Notes under the pieces: generated by a model
What the model saw: the letters and a program-made list of their open reading frames with translations, nothing else
Database searches by the model: none
Told to the model about the DNA's origin: nothing
Assembly (NCBI GenBank): GCA_033964015.1
Contig: CM066924.1
Location: 4,880,251 to 4,944,250 of the forward strand
Length of the DNA stretch: 64,000 nt
Origin: Scolanthus callimorphus
Taxonomy: Eukaryota; Cnidaria; Anthozoa; Actiniaria; Edwardsiidae
Direction of reading: 5' to 3'
Program-made: the position numbers and the translations under genes
In this document: positions 53,426 to 64,000 of the stretch, piece after piece
Layout: each line of letters starts with the position of its first letter
How positions within the stretch are numbered: the stretch's first letter is position 1

Positions 53426-55340
53426 ACATTGTACCTCATTTGTAATAAGATTATGCCATAATTTGTTAATTGTGCCATAATTGTGCCGCAAATGTAATAA
53501 CACTGAGCGAAATGTGTGGTAACACGGTGTCGCATTTCTAATACTATCATAGAGCCCTGTAGAAATATACCTTCAGGTAACGTGTGACCCTTGGTATGCC
53601 TGGTTACTCTCGCAAGATTTGTCAAGTTTAATTCTGATTTACTTTCTTGAGCAGCGACAACAACCGAGAGATGGCTAAATATATTCTAGATAACTTTATC
53701 CGTGGCAACTGACCTCCCCCACAAAAGACACCTTATTTGGTGCATAGTATACTACTCAAACTGGCATCTACAAAACATGTCCCATTTGAATTCTTCAAAC
53801 TTTTCTCTCTTTTCTCACAGTTGTGACCATCTAAAAGTGATCTCATGAACTCCAGAGGATGTGGGTTTCACGGTTGCTTTAACAAAATTCTTTAAGTGGT
53901 CTGTATAACCAAAACAGAATCCTGTTTCCTACCTCAACTTAGTCTAAGAAAGAAAGAAAGAAGAAATTCGCATTATATAAGCATTCTTAAGTAAGATTTA
54001 CTAGCTTTCGACACAGAAAATTTGACGCCTCTACTCGATAAAAAGCACTCATTTCCAGACATAAACATTCACGATGTAGTTTGAATTCTTTACTGAGGTC
54101 GGCGATGCGTGCAACTGAGATATTTTATCTGGCCAATTTTCAAGCTAAAAACATAAGAAGAAGCCAACTGCTTGTGTTTTCTAATAATTCATAAGGTAAA
54201 GAAATACAAATAAGTGTATTATTTCCCGAAACTTTAAGTTTTTGTTTGCCAGCGACACAACGCATGAAATATTTCTCGTGAAGGAATGCAATCAGATTCG
54301 TCAACGTTTGTGTCTGAGAAGAGTGCTTTTTTTCGAGCCCGATAAACAGTCTACCGGTTTCGGTAGTATCTTAAATCGTGCGAGGTCAGGTGCTTCGCGA
54401 AGGTGAAAATTTGACCTAAATTAAAGCACTAGAAAAAGCGTGTAAAATCAATTACATTACAGAAAATGAGTTGCGGGCAATGCAAAAGATGACGCGTTGA
54501 CGCGTCATTTAAGGTTCCAGAAATATACTTTAGGACTCTATCAAATGAATTTCAGGGGAAAAAGTCGTAGTATGGATTTTTTAATTTATACCCTTACCGA
54601 AGTCTTAAGTAGTTAGTTCTAGTTGGACTCCCTGGCGTTTGGATGTCCTAGCCTCTGCTGAGCCTAGTAAAGTTTTTTTTAAACAAAAATTGATTGTAAC
54701 GTTGTGGGATTCAGATTAAAGAGGCTTTGGGACCTTGCAATCAGCCATTAGTGTGCCTTTTTTTTCAATTAAGGACAAAAGCTGATTAATGTTTACAAAA
54801 CGCTTTCAATTAGGTCCCTTTTTGTACACTAAATTTGATTGATGTTTACAAAGCGCTGTTTAATGGTTCTCATTCCATATTGGATGCGCCCGAATTAAAC
54901 ACAAGAGTGTGTAATAAAGTACATCGGGTAATTTGAACTGAGAAACTGCCTCCTTTATTCTGGTTTCGATTTGAATCAGTACGACTGAGCAATATGTTTC
55001 CAGGGGACGAACAACGATCTCATACAACAAAAGTTAGTATTCTATACGGCAATGGTTGCTTATAGTTAAGATTCTTGCAAAACATGCACTGCACCCTTGG
55101 TCTTGGTTATGTTACAGTGATTCGAGTAAGAACTACCAGGTGATGTGCGAAAATCGTTAAAGTTATCAGCGATATTAAGGAAAACACGCCGAAATTCAAA
55201 AGACAGACATAAAGAATAAAACTACCTCTTCCAATTCGCGATAAGCGGCACAGGAATCCCGAAAACGCTTTCTGATAACCTAACTTTCGGTTCAGATCGA
55301 GACGTATAATTAGTCTAGGAGTTTTCAAACAATTACAGTG
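53426..55340. other. non-coding sequence with GPCR-flank similarity
   Basis: About 53,820-54,960 resembles, loosely, the upstream flank of the receptor at 58,298 (59,900-60,110), for example AAAAGTGAT..CGTGAAC and TTCTCATTCC.TATTG. No coding relic of a third receptor was identified. A small hairpin ATGACGCGT-TG-ACGCGTCAT lies near 54,489. Confidence 0.4.
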
Positions 55341-55479
55341 AACTGACACATATTTATACAAGTCTACCATTAGTGATGATTCATAATCTCAGACAATTCT
55401 CGCGATATTAATTGTATTTGTCTGGAGATGCTATCAGCATATGCGCGGTGAGAGGTGTGTTTCAGTTCTTTTATTCTCT

Positions 55480-56552
55480 TCAAATACGGTCCATAGGGAT
55501 AGCTTCGCCGGGATTTCCATTTTGTCTGCGATCGTCTGCTTGAACTGTGCGTTTGCATCTGATCATGCAGAACAGAGTCCTGAAATCTTTATGAAAAATA
55601 AAGTATATAATTGGGCCTAGGGCGGCATTGACAAACTTTAAATAAAATAGTGCAAAGTTCAGATCCAAGGATCCAGATTGTAGGATCTATAAAAACCGAC
55701 ATGAGAACCGATTGTTATCACTGTCCACACCGAGGAGTAAGGCGTCACACATAAGAAGTAGAGGAGCAAAGAACTTAAAACCACTCGCATAGCGCACTTG
55801 AAAGTATCAAGTCTTTTCTTCTGTTGGGCTGCAGGAAGGTTCAGTGCCCTGCATGAGTGGTTCAGTCTTTTCAGTAACACGATGTTCAGGATGACGACTG
55901 CGAACTGTAGGAAAGTGATTATGATGAAATACACGGTAAAGTATGTAGCATGCCACTTCAATTTCATATCTACTACACAATAAGGTATCCCATTCGGAAA
56001 TGCCATAATGCCTGCTGCTTTAAACACCGGCTTGTTTATTGCTCCTGCGATAAACCAAGGAGATACGGAGAGGAGAATTACGGTCTTGCGAGCCAATGCG
56101 GGTAATTGAACACGGGACGCTACTGCTCTGTACCGCTCCAATGATATTATGAAGAGCGTCAATACAGAAACAAGAGGCAGCGTTTTGTTCATCCAGCACA
56201 GCAGTTTACACGTTATGAAGCCCTCCACGCGGCCACCTATTGAGCCCAGGACCACTTCCAATAACCTTACTGGATCCAATACTAGTATTAGGAAGTCGGA
56301 TGCTACCATGTTGGCTATAAAGATGTACATGGGCCTTCGAAAACGTTTCTTGTGGCAAACCAAGAGGACAACGGCCAAATTCCAAACGATACCCCAACTC
56401 ATAATTACGATAAGCGCCATTATTTTAACTTTGGTAGCTCTTGTGTGATATGACGAATAGGTTATATTACTCGAGAAGTTACCGAACATTAAGGACTGAA
56501 ACATTAAGGACTGAATATTGGTAGGTGATTGCCACAACTTCGAACTAGCCAT
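55480..56552 (-). pseudogene. class A GPCR, group 2, frameshifted before TM7
   Basis: ATG at 56,552. The first frame runs 297 codons. TM1 is IMALIVIMSWGIVWNLAVVLL, TM2 IANMVASDFLILVLD. TM3 ends ISLERYRAVASRVQLP (ERY in place of DRY). TM4 is ILLSVSPWFIAGAI and TM5 FTVYFIIITFLQFAVVILNI. TM6 has CVTPYSSVW, a CxxP motif. It stops shortly after TM6, around 55,659. TM7 (YLKFVNAALGPIIYFIFHKD) and the tail through IPMDRI continue in another frame to 55,480. The paralogue at 58,298 has about a dozen extra residues at the break, so a small deletion caused the shift. Either a recent pseudogene or a sequencing error. Confidence 0.85.
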
Positions 56553-56799
56553 TGTAACGTTATCACCTATCGCGACATAGCATATACTTATCTGCAGATG
56601 GTACCCTATAATAACATATATAATAGCTGTAATGATTTTACAAAATCGCGGTCACAGTATTTCGCGATTCGGAATTACGACCAATATGTGAATGACATAT
56701 TTAGCAATTAGACTAAGAGGCTGGGTTTTCTGAGTAAATAGATTGTTCTGGGGTGGATGATTTTGAAAAAAAATATTTCCTGCACAGCATATTTGTTAA

Positions 56800-57362
56800 T
56801 ATCTGATATTACCCTACCTAGATTATTGTAGTTTGGTATGGGATGGGCTTAGCAACCACCTGGCTGATAAGGTCCAAAAATTACAAAATCGTGCTGCGAG
56901 AGTAATTATGAGAGCAAACTATGAGACGCGCTCTGCCGACTTGCGAGAAGCACTGCACTGGGACACCCTCTCAGTGCGTCGACACAAACAGAAAGCAGTG
57001 CTTATGTTCAAATCTCTTCATGGTCTTGCTCCCTCATACCTGCAAAACCAGTTTACTCTTCGCAGCATGTCTTACAATTTACGAAATTTTGAGCGAAAAT
57101 TATACCTCCCTAAGCCTAAAACTGAGTACTGCAAACGAAGTTTTAGCTATAGTGGCGCGAAGGTCTGGAACGATCTTCCCCAGTTGATGCGATCCTGCGA
57201 GTCACTTAGCTATTTTAAATCGAAATTGAGCAAGTTGTTCTAAATTGGGCTCCCATGCACGGCAATCATGTAAACCAGTTTGTATTTTGTTTTTATTTGA
57301 AATACTGTATGTAACTGATGATTTTTACCGTGCTGAAATAAAGTGTATGTATGTATGTATGT
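56800..57362 (+). pseudogene. non-LTR retrotransposon 3' end (post-RT region)
   Basis: Open from about 56,813 to 57,243. It reads YLDYCSLVWDG, LADKVQKLQNRAARVIMRAN, LHWDTLSVRRHKQKAVLMFK and FSYSGAKVWNDLPQLMRSCE, the standard RT C-terminal region of CR1/L2-type elements. It has a 3' UTR with AATAAA and an (ATGT)n tail ending at 57,362. The fragment has no stop in this part, so it may be fairly young. It lies between the two group 2 receptors. Confidence 0.85.
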
Positions 57363-57923
57363 AATCCTCAATTAATTTTACGAAATAAATATCCTACGAT
57401 ATCGAAGAGAATCTTGCAAAAAAAAATCATCCACCCCTTTAAAAGTCAAATGGTCGGCCCCTTATACAAGTCTACCAACTAGTGATGATTTACAATCACG
57501 GATAGTGTTTGGAAACATTTTCAACTATTGCGATAGTGATTGTCTTTGTCTGGAGAAAAGAAAATTAAAATCTAGTAAGGTGTGGTCTACTTGTCTACTT
57601 TTTTGTAGTATCATAAAATATTATAAATTTTGTAATTTTTGTAAGATGTAAATTGTATAAGGCAAAAATTCATGAATAATTAATAAGAACAACACAATAG
57701 AAACACAATAAGATTCACGGGACCGTAGCGTGTTGTAATTCTGATACAACCACTAGTGGTTGTAACTAATTTGCATAGCAACTTTCATGAAACATATCTT
57801 GTTTCTCTGCCAAATTTACAAATTTTTAAAACAGCGGACACTAGAAGCGATGAATTTTTAAGTAGTTTACAACATTCGCATCCGTGTTGTATCAGATCTA
57901 CATCACTCGCGCTACGCGCTCGT
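57363..57923. other. spacer with duplicated GPCR 3' flank
   Basis: 57,460-57,560 (ATACAAGTCTACCA...TAGTGATGATT) repeats the 3' flank of the upstream receptor at 55,345-55,430, a remnant of the tandem duplication. The rest is AT-rich. Confidence 0.6.
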
Positions 57924-58160
57924 GTTGTAAATCTGATACAACACGGCTGCTCATGTTGTAAACATTACTTGTTGTAAATCTGATACAACACGGCTGCTCA
58001 TGTTGTAAACATTACGTGTTGTAAATCTGATACAGCACGGCTGCTCATGTTGTAAACATTACGTGTTGTAAATCTGATACAGCACGGCTGCTTATGTTGT
58101 AAACATTACGTGTTGTAAATCTGATACAACACGGCTGCTCATGTTGTAAACATTACTTGT
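57924..58160 (+). repeat. 47-bp minisatellite, five copies
   Basis: The unit contains GTTGTAAATCTGATACA(A/G)C and CACGGCTGCTCATGTTG, with starts at 57,924, 57,971, 58,018, 58,065 and 58,112. The array belongs to an insertion (about 57,560-58,250) into the 3' flank of the group 2 receptors. Confidence 0.9.
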
Positions 58161-58297
58161 AGTGAAGTGTATATAGTAGTGTGTATATAATGTTGTAAAA
58201 TTTTGTCAAAAATCATATTAAAAAAATCATTAAAAAAAGAAGTTTTTTGTCGGGAGATGCTATCAGCATATGCACGGTCAGAGTTGTATTTCACTTC

Positions 58298-59374
58298 TTA
58301 TTCTCCTCTAGCCCGGTCCATAGGGATAGCTCCGCCGGGATCTCCTCTTTGTCTGCCATCGTCTGCCTGGATTGTGCGTCTGGGTCTGACCATGCAGAGC
58401 AGAGTCCTAAAATCTTTTAGAAGCACGAAGTATACCAGTGGGCTAAGGGCGGAATTGACAAACTTTAAGACCAACAGAAACGTCGCAAGAGTCTCCAAAA
58501 AAGTCTTTCCTTTAATCAATGTCCGAGAAAATCCGAAAGGTTCGGCGAAGCTTATCACTGTCATCAACGTATAGTAAGGGGTCACGCATAGGGTAAACTG
58601 AAGCAAAGACACGAAAACCACTCGCAGGGCGCACTTGAATGGCTCAAGTCTTTTCTTTTGCTGGGCTACAGGAAGATTCAGCGCCGTACAAGAGTGGTTC
58701 AGTCTTTTCAGCAAAACGATATTCAGGATGAAGATTGCACATTGTAGCAAAGTGACTATTGTGCAATACACGCAACGATATGTAAAAAACAAAGTAAAAT
58801 CCTTGGAGGTTATTGAGCAATATAGTATCCCATCCGATGCTATTACAAGTACAGCTGCATATAAAATCGGTATGTTGATTCCCCCTGCGATAACCCAAGG
58901 AGAAATGGAGAGGAGGATCACAGTCTTGCGGGTCAGGCGGGGCACTTGCACTCGGGAGATCACTGCTCTGAGCCGCTCAATACTTATTATCAGGAGTGTC
59001 ACTAGAAATACAACGGGTAGCGTGACACTCATCCACATAAGCAGTTTGCACGTTATCAGACTCATGGTACCTGATCCGAACCGCCACATATTTGTGCCGG
59101 ATAGAGCTTCCACCAATACCTCTGTTGCATCCGATACTAGTATTAGCACGTCAGATACTGCAATGTTGGCTATAAAAATGTACATTGGTGTGCGAAGATT
59201 TTTCTTGACGCAAACCAAAAGGATAACGGCAATATTCCATATGACTCCCCAACTTATAACCACGAAAAGCACCGCAATTTTAACATTGAACCCTTTCTTG
59301 CGAGCTTGAGACGTATAGGTATTATTACTCGAGGAGTTATCAATCTGGAAGGAATTATTAAAAAGTGGATCCAT
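58298..59374 (-). CDS. class A GPCR, group 2, intact
   Basis: Single-exon receptor of 358 aa from ATG at 59,374. The N-terminus is rich in Asn/Ser with glycosylation sequons (DNSSSNNTYTS). TM1 is IAVLFVVISWGVIWNIAVILL, with the usual Asn. TM2 is IANIAVSDVLILVSD. A C-K-L-L-M-W segment opens TM3, which ends in ISIERLRAVISRVQVP (ERL in place of DRY). TM4 is ILLSISPWVIAGGI, TM5 TIVTLLQCAIFILNI. TM6 has LCVTPYYTLMTV. TM7 is FVNSALSPLVYFVL, a variant of NPxxY, followed by KDFRTLL of helix 8 and a hydrophilic tail. About 60% identity by eye with the frameshifted neighbour. The ligand is unknown. Confidence 0.92.
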   Translation of the reverse strand: MDPLFNNSFQIDNSSSNNTYTSQARKKGFNVKIAVLFVVISWGVIWNIAVILLVCVKKNLRTPMYIFIANIAVSDVLILVSDATEVLVEALSGTNMWRFGSGTMSLITCKLLMWMSVTLPVVFLVTLLIISIERLRAVISRVQVPRLTRKTVILLSISPWVIAGGINIPILYAAVLVIASDGILYCSITSKDFTLFFTYRCVYCTIVTLLQCAIFILNIVLLKRLNHSCTALNLPVAQQKKRLEPFKCALRVVFVSLLQFTLCVTPYYTLMTVISFAEPFGFSRTLIKGKTFLETLATFLLVLKFVNSALSPLVYFVLLKDFRTLLCMVRPRRTIQADDGRQRGDPGGAIPMDRARGE

Positions 59375-59452
59375 ATTGGCAAGGTTTAGAAGCGGCGATG
59401 TTACCGACACCAAGTCTCATGAAAAGTGTTTCACTTATCGCGAAATAGATCA

Positions 59453-59661
59453 TAGCGGAGCTGTAACGTCATCGATGACGTCATCAAACGAGAACAGGTT
59501 TATATCGTTGAAGGGATGAACCACAGACAACCAAACTTGGGTGAAATTATCAAAGCGAAAGTGATACGTGGTATGACGGTGGCAACCTTTTTGTCTCGTT
59601 AACACAGAAAAATATGTAACCGGGAGCTCCGCTTTTAGCCAGTGGCTAAATCTATATATTA
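59453..59661 (+). mobile_element. CRE-palindrome element, single-unit copy
   Basis: AGCGGAGCT, one palindrome (AACGTCA-TCGA-TGACGTCA), one unit body and the terminal GAGCTCCGCTTTTAGCCAGT plus hairpin and CTATATATTA. The matching flank of the receptor at 56,552 (TATCGCGACATAG...CTTATCTGCAG) lacks it, which fixes both ends to within a few bases. Confidence 0.88.
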
Positions 59662-60279
59662 TCTTATCTGCAGATGTTACCCTGTGATGGCAGCTCAGTC
59701 TCGATTGAGATCCATTGCGTCGCAGATGCTGTGTAGAAAGCGTTTTCAAATCAGCGATATTAAAGTAAAACAACGACAGATTCTGGAGCGACTAGAGAAC
59801 ATCGTGCCACTGATTAGCAGACCGTTTTATTGCATCCAGGTTTATTAACATGCCCGCTTTTAATCAAGAAAGCCTTGGAGACAAAATAATACTACATTTT
59901 CGATCCGTTCTAATCAGCCAAAAGTGATTTCGTGAACTTCAGAACTAGCAGATGGCGTGGGACAATTATGTTACTTCTAGACGGCATTCAAATAGTGTGA
60001 AGTTTGATTATGTTTTCACACGCTCTGTTATTATTCTCATTCCGTATTGCCTGCGTGGTACTTGAAGAAACCTGTGTTGTGCAACGGGTTATTTGAAGTA
60101 AAACCTTTATCAAGCCACCAACTGGAAGGACAGATAAACCATCGCATACTGTAGCAAGTCATTGTACTAGTCATTGTACCATCATTGTAGATCGAATCTA
60201 GAAAACAATGGTTGGCTTTCAATCAACCCAGAGCTAGCGAATATTAAACATATTAAAAGGCCTACTCCGGGTCCTAAGA

Positions 60280-60690
60280 TCGCCGTAACCTTGGACAATC
60301 TTAGGCGATCGTGTGAATTTTTTCTATATTTCATGTTGCGATCTTGGGCGATCTTGGACAATGTTAGGCGATTTTGTGAATTTTTTCGATATTTCATGTT
60401 GCGATCTTGGGCGATCTTGGACAATCTTAGGCGATCGTGTGAATTTTTTCGATATTTCATGTTGCGATCTTGGGCGATCTTGGACAATGTTAGACGATTT
60501 TGTGAATTTTTTCGATATTTCTTGTTGCGATCTTGGGCTATCTTGGACAATCTTAGGCGATCGTGTGAATTTTTTCTATATTTCATGTTGCGATCTTGGG
60601 CGATCTTGGACAATCATATATGGTTAGGTGATCTTGTGATTTTTTTCTATATTTCATGTTGCGATCTTGGGCGATCTTGGACAATCTTAG
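60280..60690 (+). repeat. 63-bp minisatellite, about 6.5 copies
   Basis: The unit contains TTGCGATCTTGGGCGATCTT, GGACAAT(C/G)TTAGGCGAT and GTGAATTTTTTC. Units alternate between CTTAGGCGATCGTG and GTTAGGCGATTTTG, so the higher-order period is 126 bp. Since 63 is divisible by three, frames stay open on both strands (up to 173 and 143 codons). I read these as by-products. Confidence 0.92.
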
Positions 60691-60806
60691 GATAGAATAG
60701 GTTTGAAGGTTTGAATATACTTGAACAGTATTTCGTCCTCAATTTCGACACAAAAAAGATATCATACGATTATAAGGAACAAAATGTGTGACCATAACTT
60801 CTGTTG

Positions 60807-61876
60807 TTCTATTCAGAGGGGTGAAGGGGTTCTCCGTGATCCGTGATTCACCCCAAATTTGCTCCGTGATTCGTGAAAACAGGAAAATTATTGCCGTGAT
60901 CCGCGAAATCTGATGCCCTCGTGACCCGTGATTTTGCGAATTTCTCTTACGTGACTCGTGATTACAGGCCTAGAGATTCGTGAAACGTGAAAGCTGGTCA
61001 TTAGGGACGGACCATTTGATAGTTGATACTTGAAAAATATCGCGCAAGCATCTGACCTAGAAAAAATATCGCGCAAGGAAAGCTGGTGATGAAAAAAATA
61101 TCGAGCAAGCTCATTTTCTCCTGGCTGCCCTTTTTAGGGAATCTGACATCCTTATAAATATATTGTTTTTTAGTCGGCTCGCGCTGCGCGCTCGCCATCT
61201 ACAACATGAAAATATATTTTTAAAATTGAGTTTAATAAATTTACTATCAGAAAACAGTAAATAAAGGTTTAGCAAATGTCAGGAAGCGCAATTGTTAAAC
61301 ACCAAGTTCTCATTTACTTTACTTTAATCATTCTTTCAACTTTTATGTCCAAAGTTTGCAGCGCGCTTCGCACGCAAAAAGAGGATACTTTGGTGTAGCA
61401 TTTACAAACTAAAACATCGTACTGGGCTATGTTTAATTTGGAAAATTTCTATGCGCGCTTAGCGCGCATCAAGAAACATACAAGCAAGGGTCGGTACTGA
61501 TCCGAATATTTTTATAGTAGCGAAAATACCAAAAACCCGAACTGATCTGGATGCTATGAGCAAACCAATTTCGCGAAATGATAAAATAACAGCCAACAGG
61601 CGAGCTTGAAATCGTACATTATTGAATTGTGATCAATTGTCGTTTTGATGGCGAGTGATACTTCAAACCATCAAAAGAAATAACAGGAAAAAAAGTCGAG
61701 CACAGTCTTTTATCGCTATATTTACTTAAAACATAACCTGCATAATCGTTTTTAAGATTTTACTTCCGTGATTCGTGAAAAGCGTTTTCATAACTCCGTG
61801 ATCCGTGAAATAACGAAAAATCGGTCCGTGATTCGTGATCACTACCCCCCCCCCCCCTTCACCCCCCTGTTCTATT
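60807..61876. mobile_element. hAT-like non-autonomous element, ~1.06 kb
   Basis: TTCTATT at 60,807-60,813 and 61,870-61,876 flanks a unit with ends CAGAGGGGTGAAGGGG and CCCCTTCACCCCCCTG. CAG...CTG ends and a 7-8 bp target duplication suit the hAT superfamily. Subterminal repeats of CCGTGAT(T/C)CGTGAAA lie near both ends (60,835-61,000 and 61,765-61,840). There is no transposase. Small hairpins such as ATGCGCGC-TTA-GCGCGCAT (61,451) lie inside. Confidence 0.8.
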
Positions 61877-61999
61877 GTGACAAGCGATTACATACTCACG
61901 CACCGAAAGCAATCTTCTTCTTCTTCCAGATTGACTACTTTCATCACATTAGATGATTCTTGTAGTTTAAATAAAACAAAAGTAAAATTGATAAATAGT

Positions 62000-62703
62000 G
62001 TTATTGAGAAAAGCTCAAAACTCAAAATTTTTCTAAGAATGCCGCGTGAGAGGCAGCATTTATAGTGTCTGTAGGCAGTTAGTCCCAGTCTTTAAATGTC
62101 TAGGGAAAAATGAGTATTTATAAGAGTTGGTACGTGCTAGTGGGATTTCATAGGGATGTTCATTGACGTGGCGGCTTCGGTGTTTACGCGGAGTAAGGTA
62201 TTTCGAGGTATCTATCAGAGTTTCTTTGGTGTGTAATTTATAAAACATCGACAGTCTTTGTTTTTTCCTCCTCTGCTCTAGTGTTTCCCAGTTAAGTTCC
62301 TTAAGCATTTCTATGACACTTGAAGAGTTGTGATGGCGATTTTACACAAAGCGTGCAGCTCTTCTTTGCACCATCTCTAGATTGTAGCTGTCTTCTTTTG
62401 TATGTGGGTCCCATGCCTCAGCGGCGTATTCCAGTACAGGACGAACCAGACTTTTGTACGCAAGTGTTTTAATGGGAGGTGAATTTATCTTAAGGTTTCT
62501 TGTTAAGAAACCAATGGTCTGGTTTCCCCTTGGTCGATAACTTTGAGACATGAAGGTTCCATCTGAGGTCTGATGTGAGTGTGATGCCGATATATTTTGC
62601 GGCATCAACATTTTTCAAGACCTTTCCGTGCAGGACATAGTCGTGAATGATGGTTTCACGTTTCCTGGTAACCCGGAAGACATGGTATTTGCTGGAATTC
62701 TAA
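62000..62703 (-). pseudogene. non-LTR retrotransposon RT C-terminal fragment
   Basis: Reading from 62,703: HVFRVTRKRETIIHDYVLHG, then AAKYIGITLTSDLRWN in one frame. After a frameshift near 62,540 it reads NQTIGFLTRNLKINSPPIK, LVRPVLEYAAEAWDPHTKED and NLEMVQRRAARFV, then a TAA at 62,342. The same frame continues with MLKELNWETLEQRRKKQRLS and YKYSFFPRHLK. These are standard jockey/CR1-type RT thumb and post-RT motifs. At least one shift and one stop make it inactive. Confidence 0.85.
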
Positions 62704-62711
62704 GCGGTGTC

Positions 62712-62912
62712 ATTTTCAGAGCATAGCAACATACCAAGTCGGAGAAAGAATCCATTTCCATCGGCTGTATTTGGTAAATCAAATCCGAAATCTGCAGAAT
62801 AGAGTGCGCCGTGCAAAACAGGGGAATAACCTTAAGAAATTTATATACGTCATTAGTCTTCTAATATTGAACGAAAACAATAACAAAGGAGTGGCTGACA
62901 CAGGCTCAGTGT
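62712..62912 (+). repeat. CTGTGTCAGCC-family MITE, internally deleted
   Basis: Contains AGCATAGCAACATACCAAGTC, CCATTTCCATCGGCTG and the right end GAGTGGCTGACACAGGCTC. The middle is shortened. Confidence 0.8.
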
Positions 62913-64000
62913 CGGGTTGCCTGCGTAGGCCCCATCTGCCCTACTGCGCATGCCAACAGCCTTTGCTACAGGGCAATTAGTAACCGATGAGCATGTTTAG
63001 AAAATCAATGGATACACCTATCAACTAGATATACTTTTACTGCGCAACTCGTCTACTGCAAACCAAATCAGCCTTATAAGAGAGGCAATATTTATAGACC
63101 ACTTCCACAATGACCGCCTCTCATTTACATGTAGACTCCTTCGCAGCCCCTAGCAGTCGGAGTCCCGCAACGCTCCCGAAGGAGTCTAATTTACATGAGG
63201 CATTCAAACTATTCAGCTACTTGAAATATTGACATGAAAATTGTTAAAAGTTATAGCGCCTGATGACTTTCAAAGCATTTGTGGAGTTGAAACCTGCAAA
63301 TCATGGACGAGAATAACAGCATCTGAGGTTCTCAAAATACAACAAAACGAGGCCAGAATGGCTTCTAGTATAAACCCCATACAAAGGTCTCTATTTGAGA
63401 GGTTCTATAATTCTGTCAATACAGGGCTCGAAATTACCAAATAATCGGTCGTAAATCCACTAGGAGAACACTCTAGAAACTGAAAACACAGTTGCTATTT
63501 TACGCGTAAGTCAAAAGGAACATTTTTAGTCGTATTTACGCCCGTATCGGGCGCACTTTCAAGCCCTGCGGTATTTAACCAAATTATACGGAATTTCCTG
63601 AAACTGTGTATTCTGATGCATTTTTTTGAGCAGCAAGTTGTTGACTACAGAAAATATTTCTTTCGTCTTTAACTAGAATAACTGAATCGCGAAAGTGGTG
63701 TATGACTGATCTAGACATAAAACCATTTTCCCACAGCAAGATCATTAAATCACTTTTAGAACGTTGCAACTCACCGAGATTTAATAAAATTCTGCAATAT
63801 TATGTCGAACAGCTGTAGCCTTTTAATAGTACAATCAGACATTGTCTTGTAGAGGATAACGTCTGAAGAATTAATAAGTGCGAATACAGTAAAACGGTAT
63901 TTTTAATCTAGAAAGTTGACTATGTATACTCACTCGAAAACAATATCGTAGTTGTAGATGTTACTTACTCCTAGCTCAGGATGATGAAATATAGTGACTG
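62913..64000. other. non-coding end of window with an inverted repeat relative
   Basis: 63,100-63,450 is the reverse-oriented relative of 8,403-8,790. ACTCCTTCG at 63,134 and CGAAGGAGT at 63,177 form a short inverted pair. Beyond 63,450 no gene was recognised. Confidence 0.4.

Noticed and set aside
58635..59309. 224-codon plus-strand frame
   Set aside because: Antisense shadow of the intact group 2 receptor; the hydrophobic pattern belongs to the reverse strand.
60174..60695. 173-codon and 143-codon repeat proteins on opposite strands
   Set aside because: By-product of a 63-bp unit length; the sequence is a plain minisatellite and both strands are equally open.
63915..64000. Possible minus-strand exon with HHPELG before GTAAGT
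   Set aside because: A donor-like site exists but the peptide does not match remembered SKIC3 sequence and the exon would extend beyond the window.
1..64000. CRISPR array or bacterial operon
   Set aside because: Tandem arrays here have no unique spacers and the genes are spliced or isolated eukaryotic single-exon receptors.

Overview
This looks like nuclear DNA from an invertebrate animal, most likely a stony coral or other anthozoan cnidarian. The signs are small phase-matched exons with GT/AG junctions, single-exon class A GPCR genes in tandem clusters, and dense debris of non-LTR and Penelope-like retrotransposons and palindromic MITEs. Nothing bacterial (operons, Shine-Dalgarno sites, CRISPR) is visible. 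The phylum is an inference; no marker gene settles the species.

One large minus-strand gene runs through the window. I could place 20 exons between 51,822 and 6,652. They join in consistent reading phase and resemble the TPR scaffold of the cytoplasmic SKI RNA-decay complex (SKIC3, formerly TTC37). The N-terminal part lies upstream beyond 64,000 or was not found. At least one exon between 36,972 and 13,770, one or more between 11,170 and 6,809, and the C-terminal end were not found. The comparison with human SKIC3 is from memory, not a computed alignment.

Two groups of intronless class A GPCR genes sit inside or beside this gene. Group 1 (19.1-35.2 kb) lies in the intron between the exons at 36,972 and 13,770. 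It holds an open receptor on the plus strand (19,127-19,990), an intact receptor on the minus strand (34,190-35,122), a receptor cut in two by a 3.1-kb DNA transposon (27,541-31,608) and two truncated relics (23.5 and 27 kb). The flanks of group 1 are segmentally duplicated together with decayed reverse transcriptase sequence. Group 2 (55.5-59.4 kb) holds two receptors of another subfamily, one frameshifted and one intact (58,298-59,374).

The rest is repeats: an element family with 128-bp minisatellite units carrying paired CRE-type TGACGTCA palindromes (1-755, 48,460-50,121, 59,453-59,661, and an end fragment at 25.4 kb); a 49-bp array of about 45 units (15.2-17.4 kb); 63-bp and 47-bp arrays; two hAT-like elements with target duplications; many foldback MITEs, one holding a perfect 31-bp hairpin; tRNA-derived SINE pieces; and Penelope-like remnants with hammerhead-like motifs. 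Apart from SKIC3 and the GPCRs I see no convincing host protein-coding gene.
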